From positions 1 to 26,465 of the forward strand of contig JAZNJU010000109.1 of NCBI GenBank assembly GCA_045578205.1: a stretch of 26,465 nucleotides of DNA, given 5' to 3'. Made by a program: the position numbers and the translations under genes. The notes beneath the pieces were generated by a model. It worked only from the letters and a program-made list of their open reading frames with translations. It ran no database searches and was not told where the DNA came from. The DNA comes from RGIG8748 sp045578205 (GTDB lineage Bacteria; Bacillota; Clostridia; UMGS1810). Shown here in pieces: positions 8,716 through 18,200 of the stretch. The stretch's first letter is position 1. Every line of letters starts with the position of its first letter.

Positions 8716-9237
8716 TCACTTGTAAAGAATTTTTTTGCAGTTTTTTGTTTTTTTTGAAAACATTTTTTTTGTTTTTTCCAGCCACTTATCAATAGGTATG
8801 TAAGAAAAGTACCCGCATATTTTGTTTTTTGCCTTGCACACACCTTTTCTGCACCACTTCTTTACTCTTTGTGCAAATAAAAAAAGTTTTTTAAGAGGTG
8901 TCGATAAAATTTCAATCCACTTTATCAAAACTTCAAAAACACCGCATAAAAAGGATATGACATATCCCGATGCAGTCATAAAATATATAAACGAGCCCAC
9001 AATAAGCGCCACCGCCTCATATGCCCTTACTTTGGCATAATTGAGTTTGAACGCTACCATATATACAATTGTGAGTTCAATAATCCAGAACATAATGTCC
9101 TGAATTGCCACAACGCCTACGGGGCTTTTGTGGATTCGCCTTATGGCGCGGAAAACATCGAATACAAGTCCGCAAACTCCTCCGCAAACTGTCATTGCAA
9201 GAAACATAAGCGCCTGATACGAAAGAGATATGTCCAT
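8716..9237 (-). CDS. yabQ: Spore cortex biosynthesis protein YabQ
   Basis: This 173-residue membrane protein has hydrophobic segments at about residues 5-25, 43-62, 73-88 and 90-110, including LMFLAMTVCGGVCGLVFDVFRAIRR, which is the YabQ family signature region. A basic C-terminal tail is rich in Lys and Cys. YabQ sits in the outer forespore membrane and is needed for cortex formation in Bacillus. It starts 14 bases after yabP, with a GGCGGTGGG site before the ATG. Its presence with yabP argues that the host forms endospores. Motif-level recognition is good, supported by gene order. Confidence 0.87.
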   Translation of the reverse strand: MDISLSYQALMFLAMTVCGGVCGLVFDVFRAIRRIHKSPVGVVAIQDIMFWIIELTIVYMVAFKLNYAKVRAYEAVALIVGSFIYFMTASGYVISFLCGVFEVLIKWIEILSTPLKKLFLFAQRVKKWCRKGVCKAKNKICGYFSYIPIDKWLEKTKKMFSKKTKNCKKILYK

Positions 9238-9250
9238 TTTCCCACCGCCA

Positions 9251-9553
9251 TCATCTCAAAAGTCTTGCAAAAAGCCCCGGCCCTTTTGACTTTGAGGACT
9301 GGTCTATGTAATCCATGGCAGAGACATCACCTGCAATGTTTACATCTCCCGAATCCACATTGAGTTTGTTTATGTGAAGGTCCAATCCTTTTATGACAAG
9401 AATTCCGTGTTGCGACGTTCTGAGGATTATCTCCTCCTCATTGAAACTCTCTACTTCTTCTATTCCGGAAACGCTGAGTTTTCTGCGGTTTTCCAGTATA
9501 AGATTGTGTACGGTTTCGTTTCTTGTTTGCTTCAATATCTTTTTTTCTTCCAT
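9251..9553 (-). CDS. yabP: Sporulation protein YabP
   Basis: I choose the ATG at 9551-9553 (MEEKKILKQ), which is 7 bases from a GGCGG site, giving 100 residues, the length of Bacillus YabP. Longer readings would place the start inside or before that site. Family landmarks are LILENRRKLSVSGIEEVESF, an EEEIILRT strand, and VIKGLDLHINKLNVDSG near the middle. YabP works with YabQ in spore coat and cortex morphogenesis; the domain is a small beta-rich fold also found in YqfC. It follows rqcP by about 60 bases. Confidence 0.9.
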   Translation of the reverse strand: MEEKKILKQTRNETVHNLILENRRKLSVSGIEEVESFNEEEIILRTSQHGILVIKGLDLHINKLNVDSGDVNIAGDVSAMDYIDQSSKSKGPGLFARLLR

Positions 9554-9613
9554 TTCCATCCCGCCTTTTTGTATATTTACTAAATAAATATGCAAAAAGT
9601 GTGGCTTGTATTA

Positions 9614-9853
9614 CTATAAAACCGTGTACAAATCGGAGGCATCAGCCTTTAATGCGTGCTCCACGACTTTTTCCACCCTTACGGTGATTACTTTTTCTCC
9701 GAAAGTTATTGCTATTACATCTCCCGTGTCCACATTGGCAGAGGGCTTTGCAACCTTGCCGTTCAATGTGACCTTGCCCTGTTCACAAGCCTCACAGGCA
9801 ACTGTTCTTCTTTTTATAAGCCGGGAAATCTTAAGGTATTTATCCAGTCTCAT
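9614..9853 (-). CDS. rqcP: RqcP (YabO), S4-domain ribosome-quality-control factor
   Basis: This 79-residue protein is essentially a single S4 RNA-binding domain: MRLDKYLKISRLIKRRTVA, then CEQGKVTLNG, then PSANVDTGDVIAI. In Bacillus, RqcP (YabO) binds 23S rRNA helix 69 on stalled 50S subunits and helps RqcH add alanine tails to stuck peptides. It starts immediately after the yabM stop codon (TAA then ATG with no gap), which implies translational coupling. The gene order yabM-rqcP-yabP-yabQ-divIC-yabR matches Bacillus except that yabN is absent. Confidence 0.92.
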   Translation of the reverse strand: MRLDKYLKISRLIKRRTVACEACEQGKVTLNGKVAKPSANVDTGDVIAITFGEKVITVRVEKVVEHALKADASDLYTVL

Positions 9854-11452
9854 TTATTCTTCCTCCGCTTTGATGAGTTTGAGTTTAATAAGAATCGGTG
9901 CAAATTTAGACAAACCGGGCACAGCACAAATAAGTCTTGCATCCAGTGTACGCATCACAAGAAGTGCTGCAAGATAGATAACAACTGCTACACCTATCGC
10001 CACAATCAAAGACAGTTTGGCTCCAAGAATTCCGACCATGCTGTTGTATGCAAAAAGTGTTCCAAATCCCATAAGTGCAACTGCAACAAGCGGCTTTACG
10101 ATGTACTGAACAAAAGAAAACTTTATGTTTATTACCCTTACAAGACATATGAAGTTGAGCACCAGTATAACCGCATAGCACAGAATTGTTCCTATCGGAG
10201 CGCCCAGAATGTTGAAATCGGGGTTTTTAACAAGGTAATTATTTATAAAAATCTTTACCACTCCGCCGATGAGCATATTTATTACCGGAATTCTCTCCTT
10301 GCCTGCGGACTGTAAAATTGCGTTCGTAACCATAACCAAGGAAACAAAAACAATTGCAAGAGAGAGAACCGTGAGGGTATTTGTGGCATTTGTATTGTTG
10401 TACACAAGAGCCAGTATGGGTTGCGCCAAAATGGACATTCCCACAGAACAGGGAAGTGCAAAAATAAGTGTTATGAAAATGCTGTTTGCCGTTGTAGATT
10501 TCGCAGTGGTTTTGTCACCCTCTGCAAGAGCCTTTGCAATGGTAGGAACAAGGCTTATGGTTATTGCGGAAATGAGTGTGGGAGGCAGGTTGAAAAGAGG
10601 AACCGCATATCCTGTGTATGAACCGTAGAGGTGCTTTGCTTCCGAATATGAAAATCCGCCATTCTGCAGATTTCGCATAATCATTGCAACATCTATGAGG
10701 CTTGTAAGACTGAACACCGATGCACCTATTGTAATAGGCAGAGCAATCATTATAAGTTCCTTAAGGATTGTGCCCCTGGTTCTTACAAAGCCTATGCTGT
10801 TTTCAGACTTTTTTCGGGATTTGACCATATATGCAAAAAACAGTGTGAGAAATCCCAGAAGACCGCCCATTGCAACACCGAAAACCGCTCCCGATGAAGC
10901 ATATATTACGCCTTTCTTCAAAAGCAGGTAAGCCAAGATAAATCCTATGACAAGTTTTCCCAGCGCTTCGCTGACCTCGGAAATTGCTGTAGGAAGCATA
11001 TTCTGGTGTCCCTGAAAATAACCTCTGTACGCGCTCATAAGTGCCACAAAAAGTATGGCAGGACTTATTGCCATAATACCCAGTTTTGCATCGGGATTAT
11101 CCATAAGACGCGAAAACAGGTCTGCACCGAAAAAGAGTATGAGGGTCCCTGCAACACCTATGAATGAAAGAAGAGAAAAACTCACCTTGAAAATTCTTTC
11201 AACCTCTGAGTGGTTTCCCCTTGCACGTGTTTCGGATATCATCCTGGATATGGCAACAGGAATTCCTGCAGTTGCCACAATAAAAAGCCATGTGTACACA
11301 TTGTAACTTGTGGAAAAGAGAGCCATGCCCTCCTCGCCTATAAGATATGTAATTGGTATCTTGAATGCCGCTCCGATAACTTTGACTATTATATTTGCTA
11401 TCATAAGTATAAGTGCGCCCTTCATAAAGGTTTGCTTTTTGTCGGAACTCAT
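9854..11452 (-). CDS. yabM: YabM/SpoVB-family MVF flippase (polysaccharide or lipid-linked precursor export)
   Basis: This 532-residue integral membrane protein has about 14 hydrophobic segments and the MOP/MVF superfamily opening MKGALILMIANIIVKVIGA, with IPITYLIGEEGMALF. The motif SRMISETRARGNHSEVERIF is typical of the SpoVB/YabM/YtgP group. Members move lipid-linked polymers or peptidoglycan precursors across the membrane. The start ATG follows TTAGGAGTG. It heads the yab-divIC cluster, matching the place of yabM in Bacillus, and diverges from a second flippase gene across 116 bases. Substrate direction and identity cannot be told from sequence. Confidence 0.87.
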   Translation of the reverse strand: MSSDKKQTFMKGALILMIANIIVKVIGAAFKIPITYLIGEEGMALFSTSYNVYTWLFIVATAGIPVAISRMISETRARGNHSEVERIFKVSFSLLSFIGVAGTLILFFGADLFSRLMDNPDAKLGIMAISPAILFVALMSAYRGYFQGHQNMLPTAISEVSEALGKLVIGFILAYLLLKKGVIYASSGAVFGVAMGGLLGFLTLFFAYMVKSRKKSENSIGFVRTRGTILKELIMIALPITIGASVFSLTSLIDVAMIMRNLQNGGFSYSEAKHLYGSYTGYAVPLFNLPPTLISAITISLVPTIAKALAEGDKTTAKSTTANSIFITLIFALPCSVGMSILAQPILALVYNNTNATNTLTVLSLAIVFVSLVMVTNAILQSAGKERIPVINMLIGGVVKIFINNYLVKNPDFNILGAPIGTILCYAVILVLNFICLVRVINIKFSFVQYIVKPLVAVALMGFGTLFAYNSMVGILGAKLSLIVAIGVAVVIYLAALLVMRTLDARLICAVPGLSKFAPILIKLKLIKAEEE

Positions 11453-11568
11453 GCTTCACACTCCTAACGTAGTTATATTATTAAGTATAACATAAAATGT
11501 TTTAAAATAAAACGGTTATTTTTAATTTTTTTGCCCATAAAAATTATAGATGAAGGAGTGTTAACCGA

Positions 11569-12972
11569 ATGCGCAAAAAAAGGTTCATACGCAATGTATT
11601 CATAATGTCTTCTTCCATGCTCATTGTAAGAATTATGGGTATGGTTTCCAACATATACATATCCGCCGCCGCAGGAAGTTCTTCCATGGGTATATATCAC
11701 ATGATTTTCGCAGTTTTCACCTTTGGAATAACCTTTGCCGCTTCGGGCACGGGGTTTGCAGTCACAAGACTTGTGTCAGAAGATGTTTTTTCGGAAAAAC
11801 AGATACTCACAAAATGTCTTGCCATATCACTTATAATGTCCTTTGCAGGATTTTCATTTTTCTTTTTTGCACCCGAAAAACTATGGCAGAAATTCATTGA
11901 TGCCGATAACATATCAAAAGCATTTAAAATCCTTGCATTTGCTCTTCCCTGCATGGGTACATCCACAGTACTGCGCGGTTATTTCATAGCGAGACGCCAC
12001 GCCGTAACGCTGACCGTAAGTTCCATATTCGAAGAGGCACTGTGCATAATCTCAACTCTCTTTCTTATCAAAAACAGTACCATACCCAGTTACCTGTGTC
12101 TTGTGTGGGGCTGCACAGTATCCAACTTTGGTGCCTTTGTTATGGACAGTATCCTGTGTGCAGTTTGGTTTGGAAAAAGTATTTCAAAAACAAAGCCGGT
12201 ACCATACAAAGACATCTTTTCAATCTGTGTTCCCATTGCACTTGGGTCATACTTAAGGACTGGTCTTGTGGCAATAGAAAACCTTATGATACCGATGCAA
12301 TTTCAAAAATACGGAACATTAAACCCCGTGGGCGAATACGGCATTATAAAGGCAATGGCTATGCCCATCCTTATGTTCCCCATGGTATTCATACAGGCTT
12401 TTTCTTCTATGCTTGTTCCAGAAATGAGCGAACTGAACGTCAAAAATGCAAAAAACGGTGTCCGCCATGTTGCAGGTGTTTCACTTTCCACCACAACGAT
12501 GTTTGCCTTTTTTATTTCGCTTATGCTCTTTAAATACCACAGCCTCATTGCCACATCTTTTTTTAAGGAAAGAAGTGTCGCTTTCTACCTGTGTATGATG
12601 TCGTTTCTGGCAGTGCCCATGTACATGGACTCTGTTGCCGACAGTATATTAAAAGGTCTCAATCTCCAGAATGCAAGCCTTAAATACAACATCATTGATT
12701 CTCTTTTGAGAATTTGCTCCATATTCTTCTTCATGCCGAAATTCGGACCTGTCTTCTACATATGTATGCTGTATATAAGCGAGATTTTCAATCTCACCTT
12801 AAGTCTCGGAAAGGCGGCAAAGGTAACAGGTCTCAAGGTGGATTTTTTCTCTCTTGTTGTGAAACCTTTTCTTTGCGCATTGGGAGCATACTTCTTTAAT
12901 CCTCCCCTTTTGTGCCTCGGAGTATATATGCTTTTGTATGCAATAAAAACAGGGCGTAAAAAACCCATTTGA
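11569..12972 (+). CDS. Second SpoVB-like MVF flippase, divergent from yabM
   Basis: This 467-residue membrane protein with about 12-14 hydrophobic segments belongs to the MVF/SpoVB family: IVRIMGMVSNIYISAAAG, GTGFAVTRLVSED, and GYFIARRHA in the position of the family's GYFQG motif. It is shorter than typical SpoVB (~520). GAAGGAGTG stands 7 bases before the ATG. It is a distant paralogue of yabM on the opposite strand. It could be SpoVB proper, which is needed for spore cortex synthesis, but I cannot separate it from related exporters. The stop codon lies within the loop of a strong hairpin that probably ends the transcript. Confidence 0.82.
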   Translation: MRKKRFIRNVFIMSSSMLIVRIMGMVSNIYISAAAGSSSMGIYHMIFAVFTFGITFAASGTGFAVTRLVSEDVFSEKQILTKCLAISLIMSFAGFSFFFFAPEKLWQKFIDADNISKAFKILAFALPCMGTSTVLRGYFIARRHAVTLTVSSIFEEALCIISTLFLIKNSTIPSYLCLVWGCTVSNFGAFVMDSILCAVWFGKSISKTKPVPYKDIFSICVPIALGSYLRTGLVAIENLMIPMQFQKYGTLNPVGEYGIIKAMAMPILMFPMVFIQAFSSMLVPEMSELNVKNAKNGVRHVAGVSLSTTTMFAFFISLMLFKYHSLIATSFFKERSVAFYLCMMSFLAVPMYMDSVADSILKGLNLQNASLKYNIIDSLLRICSIFFFMPKFGPVFYICMLYISEIFNLTLSLGKAAKVTGLKVDFFSLVVKPFLCALGAYFFNPPLLCLGVYMLLYAIKTGRKKPI

Positions 12973-12985
12973 ATTTTTTACGCCC
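12952..12985 (+). terminator. Hairpin terminator overlapping the flippase stop codon
   Basis: GGGCGTAAAAAA (12952-12963) and TTTTTTACGCCC (12974-12985) form a perfect 12-bp stem. The TGA stop (12970-12972) is in the 10-base loop. The T-run is inside the stem and not after it, so termination may be moderate. It could also act for leftward transcripts, because the stem's A-run gives T on the other strand. Confidence 0.55.
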
Positions 12986-13075
12986 TTGCTTTGGGATAGA
13001 AAAAAAGAACCGGAATTTTGAAGCCTGAACTTTTTTACATCCTATAACAAACTTGATTTAAATACGGGAGAGAAT

Positions 13076-13735
13076 TTACAGATTTTCTGTCATTTTTGAC
13101 CTTATGAGTATCTTATACACAGCCGGTGCAGCCAGTGCTGTAATTATCATTTCGGGAAGCATGTATGCCATGTTATATATAACCGAATAGAAAACAGCAA
13201 GTCCGTTTCCTGTGAAAGTTGCCATTACCCACTTGCAGAAACCCTCAAAAAAGGATATTTGCGAAAGTCCCGTTGTATCGGAAAAGAACCATCCTGCCCA
13301 ACTTCCGAAAAACACAGCGCCCGAAACAATGTGTGCCAATGCTCTTAATAAACATGCCAGAACACTTCCTAAGGCTATTGATCCAATGTCGCTTTTGAAC
13401 TTGCCTTTGAAAACTCCTCCGAAACCGAGAAGTGTAAAAGCAACAAAGTAGTCCAGAACACACACCATAACAGCCGCTCCGAGAGCCATTTGGCTATCCC
13501 CCGGCATAAAAAATGCCGATACGGTACCAATTCCTGTTACAAGTTGCATAATACTGTAAACGAAAGCCGAGAAAATCCCCCACTTTGTTCCATATAAATA
13601 TGCAATAAGCACTATCGGCATCATTGATGCCGGTGTCACCGTTCCCCCAAAGGGGAGTTCGAACAGTTTAATCACCGATAGCACGGTAGCAATCGCCAGA
13701 AGCATTGCGGTGATTACGAGTTTTTTTGTTTTCAT
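13076..13735 (-). CDS. thiT: ThiT, thiamine-specific S component of an ECF transporter
   Basis: I start at ATG 13733-13735 (MKTKKLVITAMLL), which follows GAGAGAGGATG. A longer reading beginning at 13774 would start inside the riboswitch terminator hairpin and is rejected. The 219-residue product has about six membrane helices and the ThiT landmarks VIKLFELPFGGTVTPASMMP near the N-terminus, SGAVFFGSWAGWFF in the middle, and the C-terminal NMAYMLPE. Substrate-side residues of ThiT lie in these conserved stretches. It captures thiamine and needs the shared EcfT/A/A' module, which is encoded elsewhere. The upstream TPP riboswitch independently supports the assignment. Confidence 0.93.
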   Translation of the reverse strand: MKTKKLVITAMLLAIATVLSVIKLFELPFGGTVTPASMMPIVLIAYLYGTKWGIFSAFVYSIMQLVTGIGTVSAFFMPGDSQMALGAAVMVCVLDYFVAFTLLGFGGVFKGKFKSDIGSIALGSVLACLLRALAHIVSGAVFFGSWAGWFFSDTTGLSQISFFEGFCKWVMATFTGNGLAVFYSVIYNMAYMLPEMIITALAAPAVYKILIRSKMTENL

Positions 13736-13759
13736 TAGTAAATCATCCTCTCTCACACA

Positions 13760-13791
13760 AAAACGGCTCATCACAAAAGATAAGCCGTTTG
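13760..13791 (-). terminator. Riboswitch expression-platform terminator before thiT
   Basis: AAACGGCTTATC and GATGAGCCGTTT (minus-strand sense, 13762-13791) form a 12-bp stem with one G-U pair, followed by TTTTTG. It lies between the TPP aptamer and the thiT ribosome binding site. Closing this hairpin when TPP is bound would stop transcription before thiT. Confidence 0.85.
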
Positions 13792-13807
13792 AAAGTGATA
13801 AAATATT

Positions 13808-13912
13808 TTCCCTTCGTTGGCATTATCCAAATCAGGTGTGAAGTGCAGAGCACTTCTATGGGTCGGAACGCGTTTTGTTCCCTCTCAGCCTGCATGCGCA
13901 AACTCCCCTATT
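13808..13912 (-). promoter_or_regulatory. TPP riboswitch (THI element) controlling thiT
   Basis: On the minus strand the element opens with GGGGAGT, has the pyrimidine-sensor core GCTGAGAGGG, then CCTGATTTGGATAATGCC and the closing AACGAAGGGAA. These are the invariant THI-box segments. The optional P3 arm carries an extra GAAGTGCTCTGCACTTC hairpin. It begins about 20 bases after the stop of the SLH-protein gene. A TACAAT -10 lies at about 13910-13920 but I see no convincing -35, so read-through from upstream may contribute. Confidence 0.93.
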
Positions 13913-13933
13913 GTATTTAAATCAAGTTGTGTT

Positions 13934-15253
13934 CTATTTGGAAAGGCATCTGTTTACCAAAGCAAAAACCTCTATTCTGGTGATGTTTGCTTTTGGTTTT
14001 ACACTGCCGTCTTCATATCCCGTCATTACACCGGACTTCACCGCATAGGCGATTGCATCCATTGCCCAAGGTGAAATTTCGCTTCTGTCAGTAAATGAAA
14101 CCTCATCTCCTCCTGTTTGCCATCCCATAGCACGGGAAAGAATTGTTAGCATCTGTTCACGGCTTATGTTGTCATTTGCACCGACAGTTCCGTCGGAATA
14201 ACCTGTTATAAGTCCGTGTTTTACAGCCGTTGCAATGTATGGTACTGCCCAGGATGCCACAGTGTCCGCATCCTTAAAATCAAGTGTCAGCCCCGTCTCG
14301 GGCTCTGCACCCATTGCAAGCAGAGCAATCTTTGCAGCCTCTGCGCGGGTAAGATTGTCGTTTGGTCTCATGGAGGGCATATTAGCACCGTCTCCGGAGA
14401 TTATTCCCCTTTTAACAAGAGCGTAGGCATGTTCATAACCCCAACTGTCCTTCGGGATATCGGAAAATCCCGGGAATTCTTCGGGTTTTGGCGCTACTAC
14501 AGGAGTGTTCCCTCCGCGAATTCCTCCGCCTCCCCTTGGAGGAGTGTAGCCATCGTCATCTTCTTCCTCTCCATCATCGGAGTTGTCATTATTATTGTCA
14601 TTTCCGTTGTTATCATTGTTGGTGTTATTATCGGTGTTATTATCACTATTGTTGTCATCATTACCGCCGTCGCCGTTATTATCACCGCTATTATCGTCGT
14701 TGTTTTCACCGTTTTCGGTATTATCATCCCCGCCTGTTATATCGTCACCGTTTCCGTCATCGGGTTTCTTTTCGCCAAGTTCTGCACAAGAGGCTTTAAC
14801 CGTAACATCTGTCGACACCTTGTAATCGGAAGTTCCGAACTCTGCAAAGGTTATTTCAAAATCTGCTTTTCCGTATGCTTCCTCGATTTTTTCAAATGTT
14901 ATGGTGCAAAGAACATTGTTGCACGAAACCAAATCTTCATCTGTAATAACAGAGGAGAAATCAGAAGTCGCATCATACCACACAATTCTTCCGGGGTTAC
15001 TTACCAATCCCGGCAAAGCATCCCCCTCGGTAACTGTGCCGACATATTTGAGTTTTGTTTCGTCATAGGTATAGTGTATGGTTATTGAGGCTATGCTTTC
15101 CATGTCCTGCGGAACTGCATCCATGGTTACATCCACAGTCACAACACCGTTTTCTGCCACACTTGGGCTAAATCCGAGATTTGCCGCAAAGGCAGTTGTG
15201 GTAATCATGGAGAAAACCGCAAAACACAAAAGTATTCCAAATGCTTTTTTCAT
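13934..15253 (-). CDS. Cell-surface anchor: cohesin-like domain, Asp/Asn linker, three SLH repeats
   Basis: This 439-residue protein has a signal peptide cut near AFA (residue 23). Residues 25-157 read as a cohesin-like beta sandwich: VTVDVTMDAVPQDMESI, then YTYDETKLKYVG, then NNVLCTITFEK, matching the spacing of type I cohesins. Residues 160-258 are a low-complexity Asp/Asn/Gly linker. Three SLH repeats follow (about 260-315, 322-376, 385-439); their S-layer motifs read LTRAE, ISREQ and ITRIE. SLH trios bind pyruvylated secondary cell-wall polymer. By analogy with cellulosome anchors, this protein should display one cohesin on the cell surface. It is the last gene of a three-gene operon whose two upstream genes encode dockerins. 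The cohesin call is by motif pattern, not by search. Confidence 0.83.
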   Translation of the reverse strand: MKKAFGILLCFAVFSMITTTAFAANLGFSPSVAENGVVTVDVTMDAVPQDMESIASITIHYTYDETKLKYVGTVTEGDALPGLVSNPGRIVWYDATSDFSSVITDEDLVSCNNVLCTITFEKIEEAYGKADFEITFAEFGTSDYKVSTDVTVKASCAELGEKKPDDGNGDDITGGDDNTENGENNDDNSGDNNGDGGNDDNNSDNNTDNNTNNDNNGNDNNNDNSDDGEEEDDDGYTPPRGGGGIRGGNTPVVAPKPEEFPGFSDIPKDSWGYEHAYALVKRGIISGDGANMPSMRPNDNLTRAEAAKIALLAMGAEPETGLTLDFKDADTVASWAVPYIATAVKHGLITGYSDGTVGANDNISREQMLTILSRAMGWQTGGDEVSFTDRSEISPWAMDAIAYAVKSGVMTGYEDGSVKPKANITRIEVFALVNRCLSK

Positions 15254-15284
15254 AGTTGTTTCCTCACAATATCCTTAACTGAGA

Positions 15285-18200
15285 TTATTCAACGGGTACT
15301 ATCATCATACCCACGGCAAGTCTGAATTTAACATCATCTCCTGCCGCATATTTTGCAATCATAAGTGCGTCCATAACAGAAATCTTTCCGTCGCCGTTTA
15401 CATCGGCTCTTATAAATGCCATGGGGTCTGTTTCGAACACATCCACAGTATTTTTTGCTGCAACCTGATTTGCCGCCTGAGCATCCATAGCGGTAATCAT
15501 TGAATCATTTCCAACAACATTACCCAACTGCATCACTTGCGGAACTGTATCTGTTACAACAACATCTTCCTTGGAAATTTCTTCTTCGGTAATGAGAACA
15601 TGGTAGATAACACCGTCCATATCCACAACAGTTGCGGCTGCGGTTCCAAAGGAAACGGTCATATCTGCAGGCACGTTTGTAACTACCGTAAGGTGCTTGC
15701 CGTCATATCCGACAACATCGTTTTTCTGAGACACAACAGGTTTCATACTGTTGTATGTTTCCCAGGCATCCGATAAAGCCTGCTTATTGGTTACTTTCTC
15801 CTGCAACTCTTCAGAAAGTGCATCAAAGGCATTCTGAACTTCAGTGAGAAGTTCAAAAGTTTCTTTGGTATAGTCAATATCTCCGATACCGTCAATCTTG
15901 CCTATTACTTCCTGCACAGCCTCGTAATCTTTCTTTTTAGACTCATAGTTGGCTTTTGCGATATCTATCATATACGCATTTGTAACCCGGTCTTTTAATC
16001 TTTCTTCGAGAGTACTGTAGAGGTTTTCGGCATCCTGAATTCTTTCAAGACAATCCTGTGTATATTCAACTAAGCCTATTTTGTCGATAGCCTTTATAAC
16101 TTCATCCACAGCCTTGAAGTCTGCTTCAAGCGCGAGATAGGTTTTCTCCGCCGCATCGAGTTCTTCAAAGTTTTCAACATATCCCTTTTGGTCTTCGGTG
16201 AGGGCATTGTATGCCTGTTTTGCTTCGCTTATCAACTTCCAGGATTCGGAGGTGTATGAAACATCGCCTATTTTTCCTATAAGCGCATCTACCGCTGCCG
16301 CTTTGTTGCGGTCAATTTCTTCCTGCTCGGCTTCTGCTTCCAACTTGGCAAGAGTATCTTCGGCATCTTTCAGAACGTTGTAGTTGCCTACCATTGCTTT
16401 TTCGCTCTCACTTAATTCTTCGTAGAGACCTCTTACAACGTCGATGTCCGTTGCGGAATTCAAGGTTATTTCGCCAAGATTTTCTATTTTCTCAACGACA
16501 TTATCTATTCTTTCCTGGCTTTCCTGAATTTCCAGACATTTGTCTATTATTTCAGTAAGTTTGTTTCTGTTGGTTACACGGAAGCGGTCAACGAGAGTGG
16601 AATCAAGAGTTTTGAGTTCTTCATCCACTGCCTTTGCTTCGGCAAGTATGTCCGCATATGTTCCGTAGTCGATGTCATCTGCAGAGCCAAGGGCATCTAT
16701 AAGCCCTATAATTCTCTGAACTTCATTTTCTTCTTCCACAAGAGTATCATAAATCTCTCTTGCTTCGGCAAGTTTCTGCCCCTTGGTTACATAACTTTGT
16801 GCAAGGGAAGAAAGAGCAGTGAAATCTTCTTCTGCCTTTATAATTGCATTACCGCTGTTTAATGTCACAGGGTAAAGTGCCTCAATAGCCTTATCCATGT
16901 TTTCGGCATCTTTCACGGCTTTTTCAACAATTACTATTGTTTCGAGTGCAGTCTCCAGTTTTGCCACATCACCTGCAGGAACAAGGTCTTTTGCTTCACC
17001 AAGTGCATCGTAGGAAGTTTTTGCACTATCTATTGCATTTCTTGCCTCGATCACATTGTCCTTTGTGATTTCTTCGGGTATGTCTGCAATGAGAGCGGAA
17101 ACATCTTCTGCCGCTTCTTTCTGAGCAATGAGTGTATTTAATTTGTCTTTTGCTTCGCTTATCTTCGCATAATTTGTAACATATGCTTTCTGGTCGTCGG
17201 TAAGTGCTTTGTATGCTTCTTCTGCGCCAGTTATGGCATCGCCTGAATCAAGAGTTACGGGGAAAAGCGCCTCAATTTTGTCCTCAACAACCTTTGCGGC
17301 GGCTTTGTCTTCCGCTTCTTTCTTTATTGCTGCGAGAGTGTCTTTTGCACTCTGTATCTTTTCGCTGTAGCCTGTAAGTGCGGCTTGGGCATCTATGTCA
17401 AGAGCATTGAAAGCAGTTTCAGCAGCAGCAATATCCGCTTCGAAAGTTGCGCTTGCGCTGTCAAGACCGTCTATGAGACCTTTTACTCTGTCCATTTCGT
17501 CGGTTATTACCTTTAAGGCTTGTTCTGCCGCAGTAAGTGTGGCAAAGTTTGTAACCTGAGCCTTGAGAGAATCTTTTGTAATGGCATTGTATGCCGCTCT
17601 TGCTTCTTCTATCTTTGCTTTGGAAGAATATGTAACAGGTGAGCCTATACCATCTATGAGATTGATTACTTTTTGAACTGCCATGGTTTCGGAAAGTTGA
17701 ACTATTGTACCTGTTAGATTATCCTTGAGACTTCCTGTTTCATCAGCATATTCATTTTTTGCATTTATAACCGTAAAACAATCGGATACATCCGCTATAT
17801 CTGTTAATGCAGTAAAAAGAATCTTTCCTGCTACTGCCGTCGTTTCGGTGTTGCTTTCGGGAACAAAGAGACTATATGCTTCGCCATCATCTGTTTCTCC
17901 CGAAACAGCCGAGTCTACAAATACCAATGAAAATATTTGTTGCGTAGCATTAGGAGACAAATCTGCCGTCTTAGGATTAAGTCCTAACTGAGGTTTAGTA
18001 GAAATAGCACCAAAGTTTTCACCATCTTCGATTCCTGAAAACCAAGTGGAATCCAACGCTGTCTTTCTTGCCGTTGTTGTTTTAAATTGTTGCGGATTAA
18101 ATACTATCTGATACTGAATCATTGATGCGTTTGCCAAAGGCCCGTTTGTTGTAACAGTAATTGTAAGCACATCTCCTGTTTTAACGGAGGTTTTATCTGC

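Noticed and set aside
9656..10315. 219-codon plus-strand frame opposite rqcP and yabM
   Set aside because: Rich in Cys, His and Tyr, as expected for an antisense shadow of membrane-protein codons; both genes on the other strand are clear.
12042..12533. 163-codon plus-strand frame inside the second flippase gene in another frame
   Set aside because: Composition (Cys, His, Tyr-rich) is typical of an out-of-frame reading, and the flippase frame is continuous across it.
14216..15088. Long plus-strand open frame of 290 codons opposite the SLH anchor gene
   Set aside because: It is the antisense of the Asp/Asn linker, which yields runs of Ile and Val. The minus-strand frame has a signal peptide, a cohesin-like domain and SLH repeats, so the plus frame is a shadow.
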